64,000 bases of DNA from Nocardia miyunensis NBRC 108239 (GCF_001613065.1 NZ_BDBQ01000036.1:121908-185907); one strand, 5' to 3'. Positions 41,736-50,748 are shown, counted from the first letter of the stretch. Numbers and translations are program-made. The notes: generated from the sequence alone by a model not told the origin.

Positions 41736-42035
41736 ATGGATGAACGTAATAGCTGGGCGGAGATTCGTGCGGAGGTTATGGCGCGCCCTGGGGCCGGTGC
41801 TGCCTATGAGGCGGCGCGGATCAAGTTCGAACTCGGTGCGGCGGTGCGTGATCTGCGTGAGCGCACGGGGTTGACGCAGGTCGAGCTTGCTGATCGGGCC
41901 GGTTTGAAACAACCGGCCGTGGCACGTCTGGAAGCGGGCGGCACGATGCCGACGATCCCCGTGCTGGAACGGATCGCAGAGGCGTTGGGGGTGCGGTTGA
42001 GTGTCGAGTTCAGGCCATTGCGGGAGGCCGGATAG
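41736..42035 (+). CDS. HigA-type XRE antitoxin
   Basis: The 99-aa protein has a helix-turn-helix of the Cro/CI type (about residues 38-90): V-R-D-L-R-E-R-T-G-L-T-Q-V-E-L-A, then A-G-L-K-Q-P-A-V-A-R-L-E. The N-terminal 35 residues are the likely toxin-binding part. Partner of the upstream HigB-like toxin; likely autorepressor through the palindrome at 41364-41379. G+C is like the surroundings. Confidence 0.87.
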   Translation: MDERNSWAEIRAEVMARPGAGAAYEAARIKFELGAAVRDLRERTGLTQVELADRAGLKQPAVARLEAGGTMPTIPVLERIAEALGVRLSVEFRPLREAG

Positions 42036-42080
42036 GGCGCTCGGCCTCGGGCAGATTCGCGATCCGGGTGTACACGCCGA

Positions 42081-42100
42081 GCGGGAGCCGCCCCTCCCGC
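42081..42100. terminator. Hairpin between HigA and idi
   Basis: GCGGGAG (42081-42087) pairs perfectly with CTCCCGC (42094-42100) with a 6-base loop in the gap between two convergent genes. Confidence 0.6.
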
Positions 42101-42137
42101 GTTCGGATGTGTCGTCCCTTCGGATGTTCGCTCGGCG

Positions 42138-42719
42138 TCAGTCCTGGAGACTGGCGACGGGCGGGTGGGTGATCGACAGGACGCCCAGCAACCACGGGGT
42201 GTAGCGGGCGGGGTCGGATTCGAGTGCGGTATGCAGATCGGCCGGGTACAGCCAGGCGTAATCGGCGATCTCCGCCGGATCGGGGTTCGGCGGGGCTCCC
42301 TCGAAACGACCCACCAGGACGTGATCCCATTCGTGTTCGACCCGGCCGGTCGCCGGATCCTCCGCCTGATAGCGGAACACACCGACCTCGGTCAGCTCGG
42401 CCGCGATACCGAGCTCCTCACCGAGCCGCACTGCGGCGGCGCCGGTGATCGACTCACCGGGCGCGGGATGTCCGCAGCAGGTGTTGCTCCACAGCAGCGG
42501 GAAGCGGGTCTTGACCGCCGCCCGCTGCTGCAGCAGCATCCGCCCGGCCGCATCGAACAGCAGCACCGAGAACGCGCGGTGCAGCCGTCCGGGCGCGGTG
42601 TGCGCTCGCGCCACCGGGCACGAGCCGATCGCCCGGCCCTGCTCGTCCACGAGCTCGACGAGCAGGGCCTCACGGTCGACCGGCGGTGCCCCGGCGCTGT
42701 CTTCTGGTGCGGCGGTCAC
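42138..42719 (-). CDS. idi: Isopentenyl-diphosphate delta-isomerase, type 1
   Basis: Interconverts IPP and DMAPP, the two units needed for geranyl diphosphate. The 193-aa Nudix-like protein has the catalytic Cys in S-N-T-C-C-G-H-P, the metal-binding E-E-L-G-I segment and the second acidic motif E-H-E-W-D-H. GTG 42719 overlaps the stop of the GPP methyltransferase gene, so it is translationally coupled to it and belongs to the 2-methylisoborneol operon. It would supply DMAPP for the terpene precursor. Confidence 0.94.
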   Translation of the reverse strand: MTAAPEDSAGAPPVDREALLVELVDEQGRAIGSCPVARAHTAPGRLHRAFSVLLFDAAGRMLLQQRAAVKTRFPLLWSNTCCGHPAPGESITGAAAVRLGEELGIAAELTEVGVFRYQAEDPATGRVEHEWDHVLVGRFEGAPPNPDPAEIADYAWLYPADLHTALESDPARYTPWLLGVLSITHPPVASLQD

Positions 42720-43588
42720 CGCCCCACCTTATCGGCGGCGATCATCAGGTACTGGAAGCTGCCCTCCTTGTAGGAGGTCAGGAACGGCTTCTCCACGCCG
42801 GTGGCCAGTTCGGAATGGGTGCGCAACTCCCAGTACGGAATGGTGGCCGCGGTGAGATCGGTGACGGCGATCGGCACGAGATTGTTCGCGGCCAGCGCCC
42901 GGAAATACTCGCTGCGCGGGTGGATCATGCAGCCGTAGTGGGCGTCGATCCAGCTCACCGCCGCCGACCGCCCGCCGGTCACGTCGTTGGAGCAGCCGGT
43001 GATGCACACGTAGCGCCCGCCCGGTTCGAGCAGCCGCGCGAATTCGCTGAACAGATCCGGCAGCTCGACGTACATATCGGTCTCGTTGGTCCAGATACCG
43101 CGCATGGACCGCGAGTCGAAGCCGGTGTCGAGCATATTGCGGAAGTGGAACTGCACGCGGTCCGAGACCCCGCGCTGCTGGGCCTGCTCATTGGCGAATC
43201 CCACCTGGTATTCGGAGATCGTCACCCCGTCCACCCGGCAGCCGAACCGCTGATTGGCCATGATGCTGGTGCCGCCGCGACCCGATCCGCCGTCCATCAG
43301 CCGGTCTCCGGGGCGCACATCGCCGAGATTGTCCAGCAGCAGATCGGCCTGTGCGGTCTCGAGCCGGTGCAGTTCGCGCACGATCCGGTCCTGGCGAGTG
43401 TCCTCGGGCCCCTCCAGGACGGACAGATCCGGCTCGCCGATGCCGTAGTGATGGTGATAGAGGCCGTCGACCTCGCCCAATTTGGTATTCACCCGGTCAT
43501 CGTTGGGATTGTCGTTCCAATACGCCGCCACCGAACGCTGGTAGCTCGTCTGCAGTACGCCATCGGTCTGGGGGTCGAGCGTGGTCAT
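42716..43588 (-). CDS. Geranyl diphosphate 2-C-methyltransferase
   Basis: Adds a methyl to carbon 2 of geranyl diphosphate, the first committed step to 2-methylisoborneol. The 290-aa SAM enzyme has the motif L-M-D-G-G-S-G-R-G-G-T-S (about 97-108), a variant of the usual E/D-x-G-x-G-x-G, and the conserved Y-H-H-H-Y-G-I-G segment near the N-terminus typical of this enzyme. ATG 43588. It lies 80 bases downstream of the cyclase and overlaps idi. Confidence 0.93.
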   Translation of the reverse strand: MTTLDPQTDGVLQTSYQRSVAAYWNDNPNDDRVNTKLGEVDGLYHHHYGIGEPDLSVLEGPEDTRQDRIVRELHRLETAQADLLLDNLGDVRPGDRLMDGGSGRGGTSIMANQRFGCRVDGVTISEYQVGFANEQAQQRGVSDRVQFHFRNMLDTGFDSRSMRGIWTNETDMYVELPDLFSEFARLLEPGGRYVCITGCSNDVTGGRSAAVSWIDAHYGCMIHPRSEYFRALAANNLVPIAVTDLTAATIPYWELRTHSELATGVEKPFLTSYKEGSFQYLMIAADKVGR

Positions 43589-43668
43589 GACGAATCAGTC
43601 CTCTCGATCGTTGGTGCTGCGGGCAGTGCTCATCGCGCCGATACACGGCGTCGGTAGGGGTGGGTGAA

Positions 43669-45282
43669 TCAGGAGATGTCGCTGTACCGGCGACTGGCGG
43701 CATGCCAGGCGCGATTTCCGCCCAGCCACGCCCACAGACCGCTCAGGAACCGGTGCAGAGCCGGTGAGCCGTTCGCCGCGAGGATCCCGGCCTCGCGTTC
43801 GAAACGATGCATCAGCTCGTCGTGTACCTCGGCGGTCTGCAGGATCGCCTCGTGGCGGCTGCAATGCTGTTCGGCGGCCAGCACGGTCGGCAGGTTGAAC
43901 TCCCGGCCGTCGGACAGGTCCTCGCGAGCCATCGAATACAGGTCGTTGACCATCTGAGCGGCCAGCGCGGCGGTGGTCACCACCCGCCGAACCCGGGGAT
44001 CGGTGTATTCGGCGGCCCCGAGTTCGTAGCCGCCGACCGCATCGATGGGCGCCATACAGGGCAGGAAACTGTGCGGCTGCCGGTTGGCCAGGTACTCCCA
44101 CACCGGTGGCATCCGGTGCGCTGCTCGCCATCCGGCCTCGGCGGTGAGCGCGATGAACCAGCCGGCGATCTCGGTGCGCAACCGCGCCACCTGAGCCGGT
44201 GTGGCGAATTGCGCGAGATGGTCGAACGAGGTGCGGAAGGCACGCAGGATCGGATCGGCTCCCAGCGCCCGCTCGAGCTGAACCTGATATCTCGCCGGTA
44301 GATGTACCGGATCCATCACGGCCGCAGCCATTTCCAGCCTCGGGCCCAGTTCGGCCTCCGCGCTCGACGGGGAGCCGTCGGGCGCGCGGTCGTCCGCGTC
44401 CTCCTCACAGTAGTAGTCGTCGACCGACCACTCCGATACCGCGCATTTCGCCGCCGCCAGCAGACGATCCGGATCGTCGCAATCCGGATGCGCCAGCATG
44501 ATCAGGCGTCCGAAATCGGCTTTGCGTAGGTCGTCGAGGCGACCCTCGTAGAGCCCGATCGACCGGGCCCACAACAGGATTCCCTCGTTGACGGCCTCGG
44601 CGAGTGCCGGATCGTCGCGGATCGGGGGCGGGCAGTACAGCGTCGGGATCGGCGGGCGTGAGTCCCGTCCGGAATCGCCGGATGTCGCATCATCGGGACC
44701 GGTCGAGCCGGTGGCAGGCCCGGTTGCCAGTATTCGGGACAGGCCCGAATCTGTTGCGCTGCTGGGTGATCCGAATAGTAGGGGGTCGTCGCGTGCGGGC
44801 AGGATCGGCGATTCCGGCGTGAGTTCGGGTGCGGTACCGCGCAGAGCGGGGATGCGGGTCGATGCCGTCCCGATCCCGGTGGGCCCCAATGGGATCCGTG
44901 GACGCGCCCGCGACCTGTCCGGAGTTTCGGGCTCCGGCGCCGCTCGCGTGCCGGGACGAGCGGCGGATTCCGTTCCGGCAGAGCTGGGTTCGCCACCGAT
45001 GCCGGAGGCCGACGTGTCGGGGACCGACGTGCCCGCGGACGGGGGCGTGAGCAGCAGTCCCGCCGAGCCGAGCCCGGCCGGGCCGAGCAGGCGCAGCGGA
45101 GTGGTGCCCGCGGTCATCGCGGTCAGCGCATCCGAATCCGATTGGGGGAGTGCGGTGTCGAGCTTCTCCGACCACGTGGGCGTGGCCGGGGGAGCGTTGT
45201 CGAGATTACCGAGCAGAGCCGCGATCACCGAGGCCACCTCGGTGGTGGCCGGGGGCGCCGCGGCGCGTGAGAGCACCGACAT
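43669..45282 (-). CDS. 2-methylisoborneol synthase with long disordered N-terminus
   Basis: Class I terpene cyclase converting 2-methyl-GPP to 2-methylisoborneol, the earthy odorant. Of 537 aa, the cyclase core starts near residue 212. The Mg-binding acidic motif is D-D-Y-Y-C-E-E-D (288-295) and the second motif N-D-L-Y-S-M-A-R-E (446-454). Residues 1-211 are Pro/Ser/Thr/Gly/Ala-rich and probably unstructured, with a repeated L-G-P-x-G-(L/I)-G-x-A unit at 66-74 and 132-140. Such N-termini act as cargo-loading domains for family 2B encapsulins, and a shell gene lies 13 bases upstream. ATG 45282 with AAGGG. Confidence 0.94.
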   Translation of the reverse strand: MSVLSRAAAPPATTEVASVIAALLGNLDNAPPATPTWSEKLDTALPQSDSDALTAMTAGTTPLRLLGPAGLGSAGLLLTPPSAGTSVPDTSASGIGGEPSSAGTESAARPGTRAAPEPETPDRSRARPRIPLGPTGIGTASTRIPALRGTAPELTPESPILPARDDPLLFGSPSSATDSGLSRILATGPATGSTGPDDATSGDSGRDSRPPIPTLYCPPPIRDDPALAEAVNEGILLWARSIGLYEGRLDDLRKADFGRLIMLAHPDCDDPDRLLAAAKCAVSEWSVDDYYCEEDADDRAPDGSPSSAEAELGPRLEMAAAVMDPVHLPARYQVQLERALGADPILRAFRTSFDHLAQFATPAQVARLRTEIAGWFIALTAEAGWRAAHRMPPVWEYLANRQPHSFLPCMAPIDAVGGYELGAAEYTDPRVRRVVTTAALAAQMVNDLYSMAREDLSDGREFNLPTVLAAEQHCSRHEAILQTAEVHDELMHRFEREAGILAANGSPALHRFLSGLWAWLGGNRAWHAASRRYSDIS

Positions 45283-45295
45283 GGCGGCCCTTTCG

Positions 45296-46702
45296 TCAGT
45301 CGCTCTGCCGGGCGACCAGGACGTTGTCCAGGATGCCCAGCGCGTCGGGCACCATGACCGCCGCGGAGTAGTAACAGCTGATCAGGTAGGAGATGATCGA
45401 CTGGTCGTCGATGCCCTTGAAACGGACGTTCAGGCTCGGCTCGTACTCATCGGGAATTCCGGTCTGGTGCAGGCCGATGACGCCCTGTTCCTTCTCGCCG
45501 GTGCGCATCGCCAGAATCGAGGTGGTCTGGTTCTCGCTCACCGGAATCTTGCCGCACGGGTAGATCGGCACGCCGCGCCAGGACGGAATTCGGTGGCCGT
45601 TGATCTCCACCGGGTCCGGGTACAGCCCGCGCCTGTTGCATTCGCGGCCGAACGCGGCGATCGCTTTCGGGTGTGCCAGAAAGAGTTTCGTGCTCCGGCG
45701 CATGCTGAGCAGCTCGTCCATGTCGTCCGGGGTTGGCGCGCCGTGCTCGGTGTAGATGCGCTGCTTGAGGTCGCAGTTGTGCAGCAGGCCGAAATCCGGG
45801 TTGTTGACCAGGTCGTTCTCGCGCCGCTCGTACAGCGCCTCGATGGTCAGCCGCAACTGCTGCTCGATCTGGTTGTGCGGCTCGTTGAACAGATCCGCGA
45901 CGCGGCTGTGCACGCGCAGAACGCTTTGGGCCAAACTCAATTCGTATTCCCGCGGCGAGGCGTCGTAGTCCACGAACGTGCCCTGCAACAGCGGCTCGCC
46001 CGCGTGGCCCGAGTGGATCTCGATCTCGGCCTCGCCGTGCTTGTTCTGTGCCTTGGCCGGTATCGCGGCTATCCGGTCGAGCTGTTCGCGCAGTGCGGGG
46101 ATCTCCTCGGTGATCTGGTCCAATGCGGTGCGCGGCAGGGAAAGCAGGGTGGTGTGCGTCGCGGTCCGGACGGTCGCCGGCCAGATCGCGTTGGGATCGA
46201 TGAGCATGTCGTGACCGAAGTAGTCGCCGTCGGCGAACATGCCGAGCTTGGTCGTCTCACCGTAATCACCGGTGCCGATCTTGCTGAGTTTGCCGTGCAC
46301 GACGAGCAGGATCTGGTCCACCGGATTGCCGAATTCGGCCAGGACAGTGCCGGGTTCGACATCCCGTTGCTCGAAGCGTTGTGCCAGCGCGCGCAGGATC
46401 TCCTCATCCTCGAAGTCGCGCAGTGGCGGCAGTTCCCGCAGTTCCAGCGGAATGACGCGGGCTTGCCCGCCGTCGATGGCGAATTCCACCTCGCCGTTGC
46501 CGAGCGTGTGGGTCAGACGCCGGTTGACCCGGTAGATGCCGCCGTGCACCTGGACCCACGGCAGTGCGCGGGTCAGCCACCGGGAGCTGATGCCCTGCAT
46601 CTGCGGTTCGGACTTGGTGGTGTGCGCGAGTTGGTGAGCGGCGGTGGTGGACAGGGTTTTACGGACGTGGTTGTCGGTATTAACCGGAAGTTCGATGGTC
46701 AT
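45296..46702 (-). CDS. Family 2B encapsulin shell protein with cyclic-nucleotide-binding-like domain
   Basis: The 468-aa protein is of the EshA/Crp-like type, now known as family 2B encapsulins: an HK97-fold shell protein with an inserted cNMP-binding-like domain (about residues 95-215). In that domain the phosphate cassette reads Y-F-G-H-D-M-L then W-P-A-T-V-R-T-A-T; the usual Glu after F-G is His, so cAMP binding is doubtful. The C-terminal part (230-468) is shell-like, with [10 protein letters not shown] near the end. ATG 46702 with GAGG upstream. First gene of the operon; the shell would enclose the terpene cyclase. Confidence 0.9.
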   Translation of the reverse strand: MTIELPVNTDNHVRKTLSTTAAHQLAHTTKSEPQMQGISSRWLTRALPWVQVHGGIYRVNRRLTHTLGNGEVEFAIDGGQARVIPLELRELPPLRDFEDEEILRALAQRFEQRDVEPGTVLAEFGNPVDQILLVVHGKLSKIGTGDYGETTKLGMFADGDYFGHDMLIDPNAIWPATVRTATHTTLLSLPRTALDQITEEIPALREQLDRIAAIPAKAQNKHGEAEIEIHSGHAGEPLLQGTFVDYDASPREYELSLAQSVLRVHSRVADLFNEPHNQIEQQLRLTIEALYERRENDLVNNPDFGLLHNCDLKQRIYTEHGAPTPDDMDELLSMRRSTKLFLAHPKAIAAFGRECNRRGLYPDPVEINGHRIPSWRGVPIYPCGKIPVSENQTTSILAMRTGEKEQGVIGLHQTGIPDEYEPSLNVRFKGIDDQSIISYLISCYYSAAVMVPDALGILDNVLVARQSD

Positions 46703-47241
46703 GCTGCGGTCCTCACCTCGAGATTGCCACACGACATTGGGGGCAAATGCGTACAGGGAGATGCGGCAGGCGAGAAATGCCTGCGGAAACCGGTCGATCG
46801 AGCGAATTGGGTAGCGCGACAGTGCGATCCAGCATCTAGATGATAGGCGGCACGCGCACGGGATCGTGGCGGAATCGCAGAAGACGACGCAACAGCAAAC
46901 AGCTCGTAACGATGTAGCAACGGCGCGGGAGAAGGACCAATCCGCGACGGTTTTCACAGACACGCGGAGCCGTCCGGCTACCGCGTGTCGTGGCACCCGC
47001 CGCATCTCCTCTCCGGCCCGTATCCCTGTGTAGGCCTTGGGAGTTCATATTTTCGACCGACTCGGGCATATCCCCGCCCCGGCGCGGATTCCCCACCGGC
47101 ACACCGGTAGTGATGACCTACCCGGGTATCGCGCCGCCGCGACCGTTCGTGCCGAGGGAGTTCGGCCCGGAACCGGGCCGCAACGAAGAGGTCACCATGA
47201 TGCTCACCGTCGGACCACCCCTCCGCGGCGACTCGAGCGTT
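46703..47241. other. Intergenic stretch without a gene
   Basis: 539 bases between the divergent encapsulin operon and the hydrolase/ligase gene, before the R4 repeat. Open frames here are short, with mixed composition and no ribosome sites. It must hold the encapsulin operon promoter, but I cannot identify it with confidence. Less GC-rich than the flanking genes near 46850-46950. Confidence 0.5.
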
Positions 47242-47400
47242 TCGCACACCGCGTTCCGCCGACCCCTGACAACACCCACCCATGGTTTGCGGCCCGTCCC
47301 GTCGCTCGGACGCGTGGCGGGTGCGGGGAACGAGTGCCCGACACGGGGCCGGGCGGCGGGACTCAGGGGGCCGCAAACCCGACGGAGCGAAGCGGAGGCA
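47242..47400 (+). repeat. Dispersed structured element, full copy R4
   Basis: The outer stem GGTTTGCGGCCC (47284-47295) pairs perfectly with GGGCCGCAAACC (47368-47379). The inner stem GTCCCGTCGCTCGG (47296-47309) pairs with CCGGGCGGCGGGAC (47349-47362) using two G-U pairs. The bulge TCAGG is at 47363-47367. The 39-base loop (47310-47348) is nearly identical to that of R3. Tail CGGAGCGAAGCGGAGGC is at 47384-47400. Ends 95 bases before the next gene. Confidence 0.85.
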
Positions 47401-47495
47401 GAAAATCCAGCCGAAGATCCGGCTAAGCTCGACTTTGTCAGACTAGGTGGTCCGTGGTGGGGAGCCACGCACGACGGTGAGGGCTGGTAGCTAGC

Positions 47496-50450
47496 GTGAA
47501 GTTGACAGGGCGGTCGGTGATCGGATCGGTGCGGCGGCTGGTGGCCACCGCGCAGAACGGGCTGGAAGTGATCCGGTTCGGCGGGCTGGCCCATGACGTG
47601 GAGGCCTCACCGTACGAGGTCACCGAACGCAAGCGGATGTACCGGCTGCGCCACTACTTCCCCGACGACGTCCCCGACGGCGCGACCCGGCCGGTCGCAC
47701 TGCTCGTCCCGCCCCTGATGGTCAGTGCCGACATCTACGACGTGAACGCCGAGGGCGGCGCGGTCGGCATCCTCAATCGCGCCGGAATCGACTGCTGGGT
47801 CCTGGATTTCGGCTCTCCGGCCACCGAGGAGGGCGGCTGGCAGCGCGACCTGGCCGACCACGTCGTCGCCCTGAACAGCGCCATAGACACGGTGAACGAG
47901 CTGACCGGCCGCGGCGTGCACCTGATGGGATATTCCCAGGGCGGCATGTTCGCCTACCAGACCGCCGCGTACCGCTACGGCAAGGGCGTGGACAGCATCG
48001 TCACCTTCGGCAGCCCGGTCGACATCGTCGCCGGACTGCCCTTCGGGCTGCCGCAGGGGCTGGTGTCCGAGGTCGCGGATTTCGTCGCCGACCACGTGCT
48101 GACGAGGCTGCCGATCACCGATTCGATGGTCCGGCTGGGTTTCCAGCTGCTCGATCCGGTCAAGACCGCCAAATCCCGCGTGGACTTCCTGCGCCAGCTG
48201 CACGATCGGGAGGCGTTGCTGCCCAAGGAACGTCAGCGCCGGTTCCTCGAACACGACGGCTGGGTGGGCTATTCCGGGCCCGCCGCCGCCGACCTGCTCA
48301 AACAGTTCGTCGCGCACAACCGGATGATGGTGGGCGGCTTCGTGATTCGCGACCGTCCGGTTTCGCTGGCCGAACTCGAATGCCCGATCCTGGCCTTCGT
48401 CGGCGAGGTGGACGACATCGGCCAGCCCGCGGCCGTGCGCGGTATCGTGCGCGCCGCACCGAAGGCGGAGGTCTACGAGGCGTCGGTGGTGGCCGGACAT
48501 TTCGGGCTCGTGGCCGGGAGTACGGCCACCAACCGGACCTGGCCGCTGGTGCGCGACTGGGTGCGGTGGCTCGCCGGACAGGGCGAACTGCCCGAGGCGA
48601 TCGTTCCGATGAGCGAGCACGTCGAGGTGAATCCACAGCGTTCGGCCGCGACGCGGGTCGTGCACGCCGCGGGCACGCTGGCCGAGGCGGGCGCCGGACT
48701 GGGCAGTGCGCTGGGTGCGATCGCGAACAATACGTTGCGCGGTTCGGTGGAGCTGACCGGTGAGGCCGCCCGCGCGCTGCCGCGGCTGACCCGGTTGGGG
48801 ATGATCCAGCCGCACACCCGGATATCCCTGGGCCGCTTGCTGTCCGAGCAGGAGCGCGGCGCGCCGCTGCGGGAATGCTTCCTGTTCGACGATCGCGCGC
48901 ACACCAACGAGGCAGTCGGCGCGCGGATCGATAATGTGGTGCGCGGGCTGATCTCGGCGGGTGTGCGTCCGGCGAGCCGGGTCGGGGTCCTGATGGAGAC
49001 CCGCCCCAGTGCGCTGGCGGCGGTGGCCGCGCTCTCGCGCCTGGGCGCGGTGGCGGTGCTGCTGGCGCCGGGCAGCGAGATCGCGCGGGCGGTGGAGTTG
49101 ACCGGCGCGAGCACGATCATCGCCGATCCGGAGAATCTGCGCGACGCCGCCGCCGCGGCCCGGCGGGTTCTGGTGCTCGGCGGCGGCGATGCTCGCGAGC
49201 TGCTGATCCCGCCGGGCGCCGACGTGATCGACCTCGAGCAGGTCGATCCGGCGCGGGTGAGTCTGCCAGGCTGGTACCGCCCGGATCCCGGGCTGGCGCG
49301 CGAGCTGGCCTTCGTCCTGGTCACCGGCACCGGCGTGAAACTGGATCTGAAGTACATCACCAATCATCGCTGGGCGCTGTCCGCGTTCGGCACCGCGACA
49401 GCGGCGGATCTGGACCGCCGCGACACCGTGTACTGCCTTGCGCCGCTGCATCATTCGTCCGGTCTGCTGGTCAGCCTGGGCGGCGCGGTGGCGGGCGGCA
49501 GCCGGATCGCGCTGGCCCGTTCGCTGGATCCGCCCCGATTCGCCGAGGAGGTGCACCGCTACGGGGTCACCGTCGTCACCTACACCTGGACGATGTTGCG
49601 CGACATCCTCGACGCGGACACCTTCCCCAACGGTCACTCGCATCCGATCCGGCTGTTCATCGGTTCGGGCATGCCCGCGGGCCTGTGGCGGCGGACGGTC
49701 GAGAGATTCGCGCCCGCACGGGTTCTGGAGTTCTACGCCTCGATCGAGGGTGACGTGGTGCTGGCCAATGTGGCCGGAACCAAGATCGGTTGCAAGGGCC
49801 GTCCGGTGCCGGGGACCGCACGGGTCGAGCTGATCTCCTACGATTCGGCGACCGGCCGGATCCTCACCGACGCACAGGGTTTCGCGCGCCGCGCGGCGGA
49901 CAACGAGGTCGGTCTGCTGATCGGCAAGGCATCCGAAGCCGTCGACATCTCCCAGGGCGGCCTGCGCGGGGTATTCGCGCCGGGCGATGCGTGGATGCCG
50001 ACGGAGAATCTGTTCCGCCGCGACAGCGACGGCGACTACTGGCTGATGGATCGTCGCGACACCGTCATCCAGACCCCGCGGGGCCCGGTCTACACCCAGC
50101 CGATCGTGGATGCGCTGAACGACATCAGCGCCGTGGACATGGAGGTCGCGTTCGGATACGCCGCCGCCCCGGGCCGCGTCCTGGCCGTGGCCGGGGTGAG
50201 TGTGCGCGAGGGGCACCGCCTCGAACCCAAGGACGTCACCGAGGCGCTGCGCTCGCTGGATCCGGCCCGTCGCCCCGATCTGATCTATCTGGTCGACGAG
50301 ATCCCCCGCAGTTCCACCTACCGTCCCTCGACCCGAGCCGTGGAGGCGGCATTCGAACTGCGGTCGGGCCCCACGGTCTGGTATCGCGCTCCCGCCGCCG
50401 AAACCTATGAACCCCTCAGCGACGCGGTCCTGGCCACCCTCACCGCCTGA
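47496..50450 (+). CDS. Fused alpha/beta hydrolase - acyl-CoA synthetase-like protein
   Basis: The 984-aa two-domain protein matches the mycobacterial Rv1683 type. The N-terminal hydrolase (about 1-360) resembles PHA synthases, with nucleophile elbow G-Y-S-Q-G-G (Ser 147), the acid in G-E-V-D-D and the His in A-G-H-F-G-L. The C-terminal part (about 450-980) has the ANL adenylating fold, but the ATP loop is degenerate (L-V-T-G-T-G-V-K-L) and the final lysine motif reads P-R-S-S-T-Y-R-P-S-T without Lys. GTG 47496. A role in triacylglycerol or fatty-acid turnover is proposed for the mycobacterial protein. Confidence 0.88.
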   Translation: MKLTGRSVIGSVRRLVATAQNGLEVIRFGGLAHDVEASPYEVTERKRMYRLRHYFPDDVPDGATRPVALLVPPLMVSADIYDVNAEGGAVGILNRAGIDCWVLDFGSPATEEGGWQRDLADHVVALNSAIDTVNELTGRGVHLMGYSQGGMFAYQTAAYRYGKGVDSIVTFGSPVDIVAGLPFGLPQGLVSEVADFVADHVLTRLPITDSMVRLGFQLLDPVKTAKSRVDFLRQLHDREALLPKERQRRFLEHDGWVGYSGPAAADLLKQFVAHNRMMVGGFVIRDRPVSLAELECPILAFVGEVDDIGQPAAVRGIVRAAPKAEVYEASVVAGHFGLVAGSTATNRTWPLVRDWVRWLAGQGELPEAIVPMSEHVEVNPQRSAATRVVHAAGTLAEAGAGLGSALGAIANNTLRGSVELTGEAARALPRLTRLGMIQPHTRISLGRLLSEQERGAPLRECFLFDDRAHTNEAVGARIDNVVRGLISAGVRPASRVGVLMETRPSALAAVAALSRLGAVAVLLAPGSEIARAVELTGASTIIADPENLRDAAAAARRVLVLGGGDARELLIPPGADVIDLEQVDPARVSLPGWYRPDPGLARELAFVLVTGTGVKLDLKYITNHRWALSAFGTATAADLDRRDTVYCLAPLHHSSGLLVSLGGAVAGGSRIALARSLDPPRFAEEVHRYGVTVVTYTWTMLRDILDADTFPNGHSHPIRLFIGSGMPAGLWRRTVERFAPARVLEFYASIEGDVVLANVAGTKIGCKGRPVPGTARVELISYDSATGRILTDAQGFARRAADNEVGLLIGKASEAVDISQGGLRGVFAPGDAWMPTENLFRRDSDGDYWLMDRRDTVIQTPRGPVYTQPIVDALNDISAVDMEVAFGYAAAPGRVLAVAGVSVREGHRLEPKDVTEALRSLDPARRPDLIYLVDEIPRSSTYRPSTRAVEAAFELRSGPTVWYRAPAAETYEPLSDAVLATLTA

Positions 50451-50509
50451 CTCCGCGAGCCGCCCATGCCGTCATCGGGGCCCGCGGGCGGCCCGGTAGG
50501 TTGTCGGTC

Positions 50510-50731
50510 ATGCCGGAGGAAACCTTGGACCCCACTCTGCTGAGCCTGCTGGCCTGCCCGCAGGACAAGGGCCCGCTGTCGCTGGTCCGCACCGAGGACG
50601 GCGCGAGCGTGCTCTACAACCCGCGGCTGCGCCGGGCCTACCCGATCGATGACGGGATTCCGGTGCTGCTGGTGGACGAGGCCCGCGAGGTCGGCGACGC
50701 CGAGCACGAGGCGTTCATCGCCCAGGGCTGA
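50510..50731 (+). CDS. Trm112-like small protein
   Basis: The 73-aa protein of the Trm112/YcaR type has L-S-L-L-A-C-P-Q-D-K-G-P-L at 11-23 and the closing D-G-I-P-V-L-L-V-D-E-A-R (about 47-58). Only one of the Cys pairs found in zinc-binding relatives is present. In archaea and eukaryotes Trm112 activates methyltransferases; bacterial function is unclear. ATG 50510; TTG 50501 is an alternative. Same neighbour order as Rv1683-Rv1684. Confidence 0.85.
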   Translation: MPEETLDPTLLSLLACPQDKGPLSLVRTEDGASVLYNPRLRRAYPIDDGIPVLLVDEAREVGDAEHEAFIAQG

Positions 50732-50748
50732 ATGCCGTTGGCCGGCCG

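Noticed and set aside
46978..47490. Open frames of 130-166 codons upstream of the hydrolase/ligase gene
   Set aside because: They run through repeat R4 with no start signal and no conserved protein feature.
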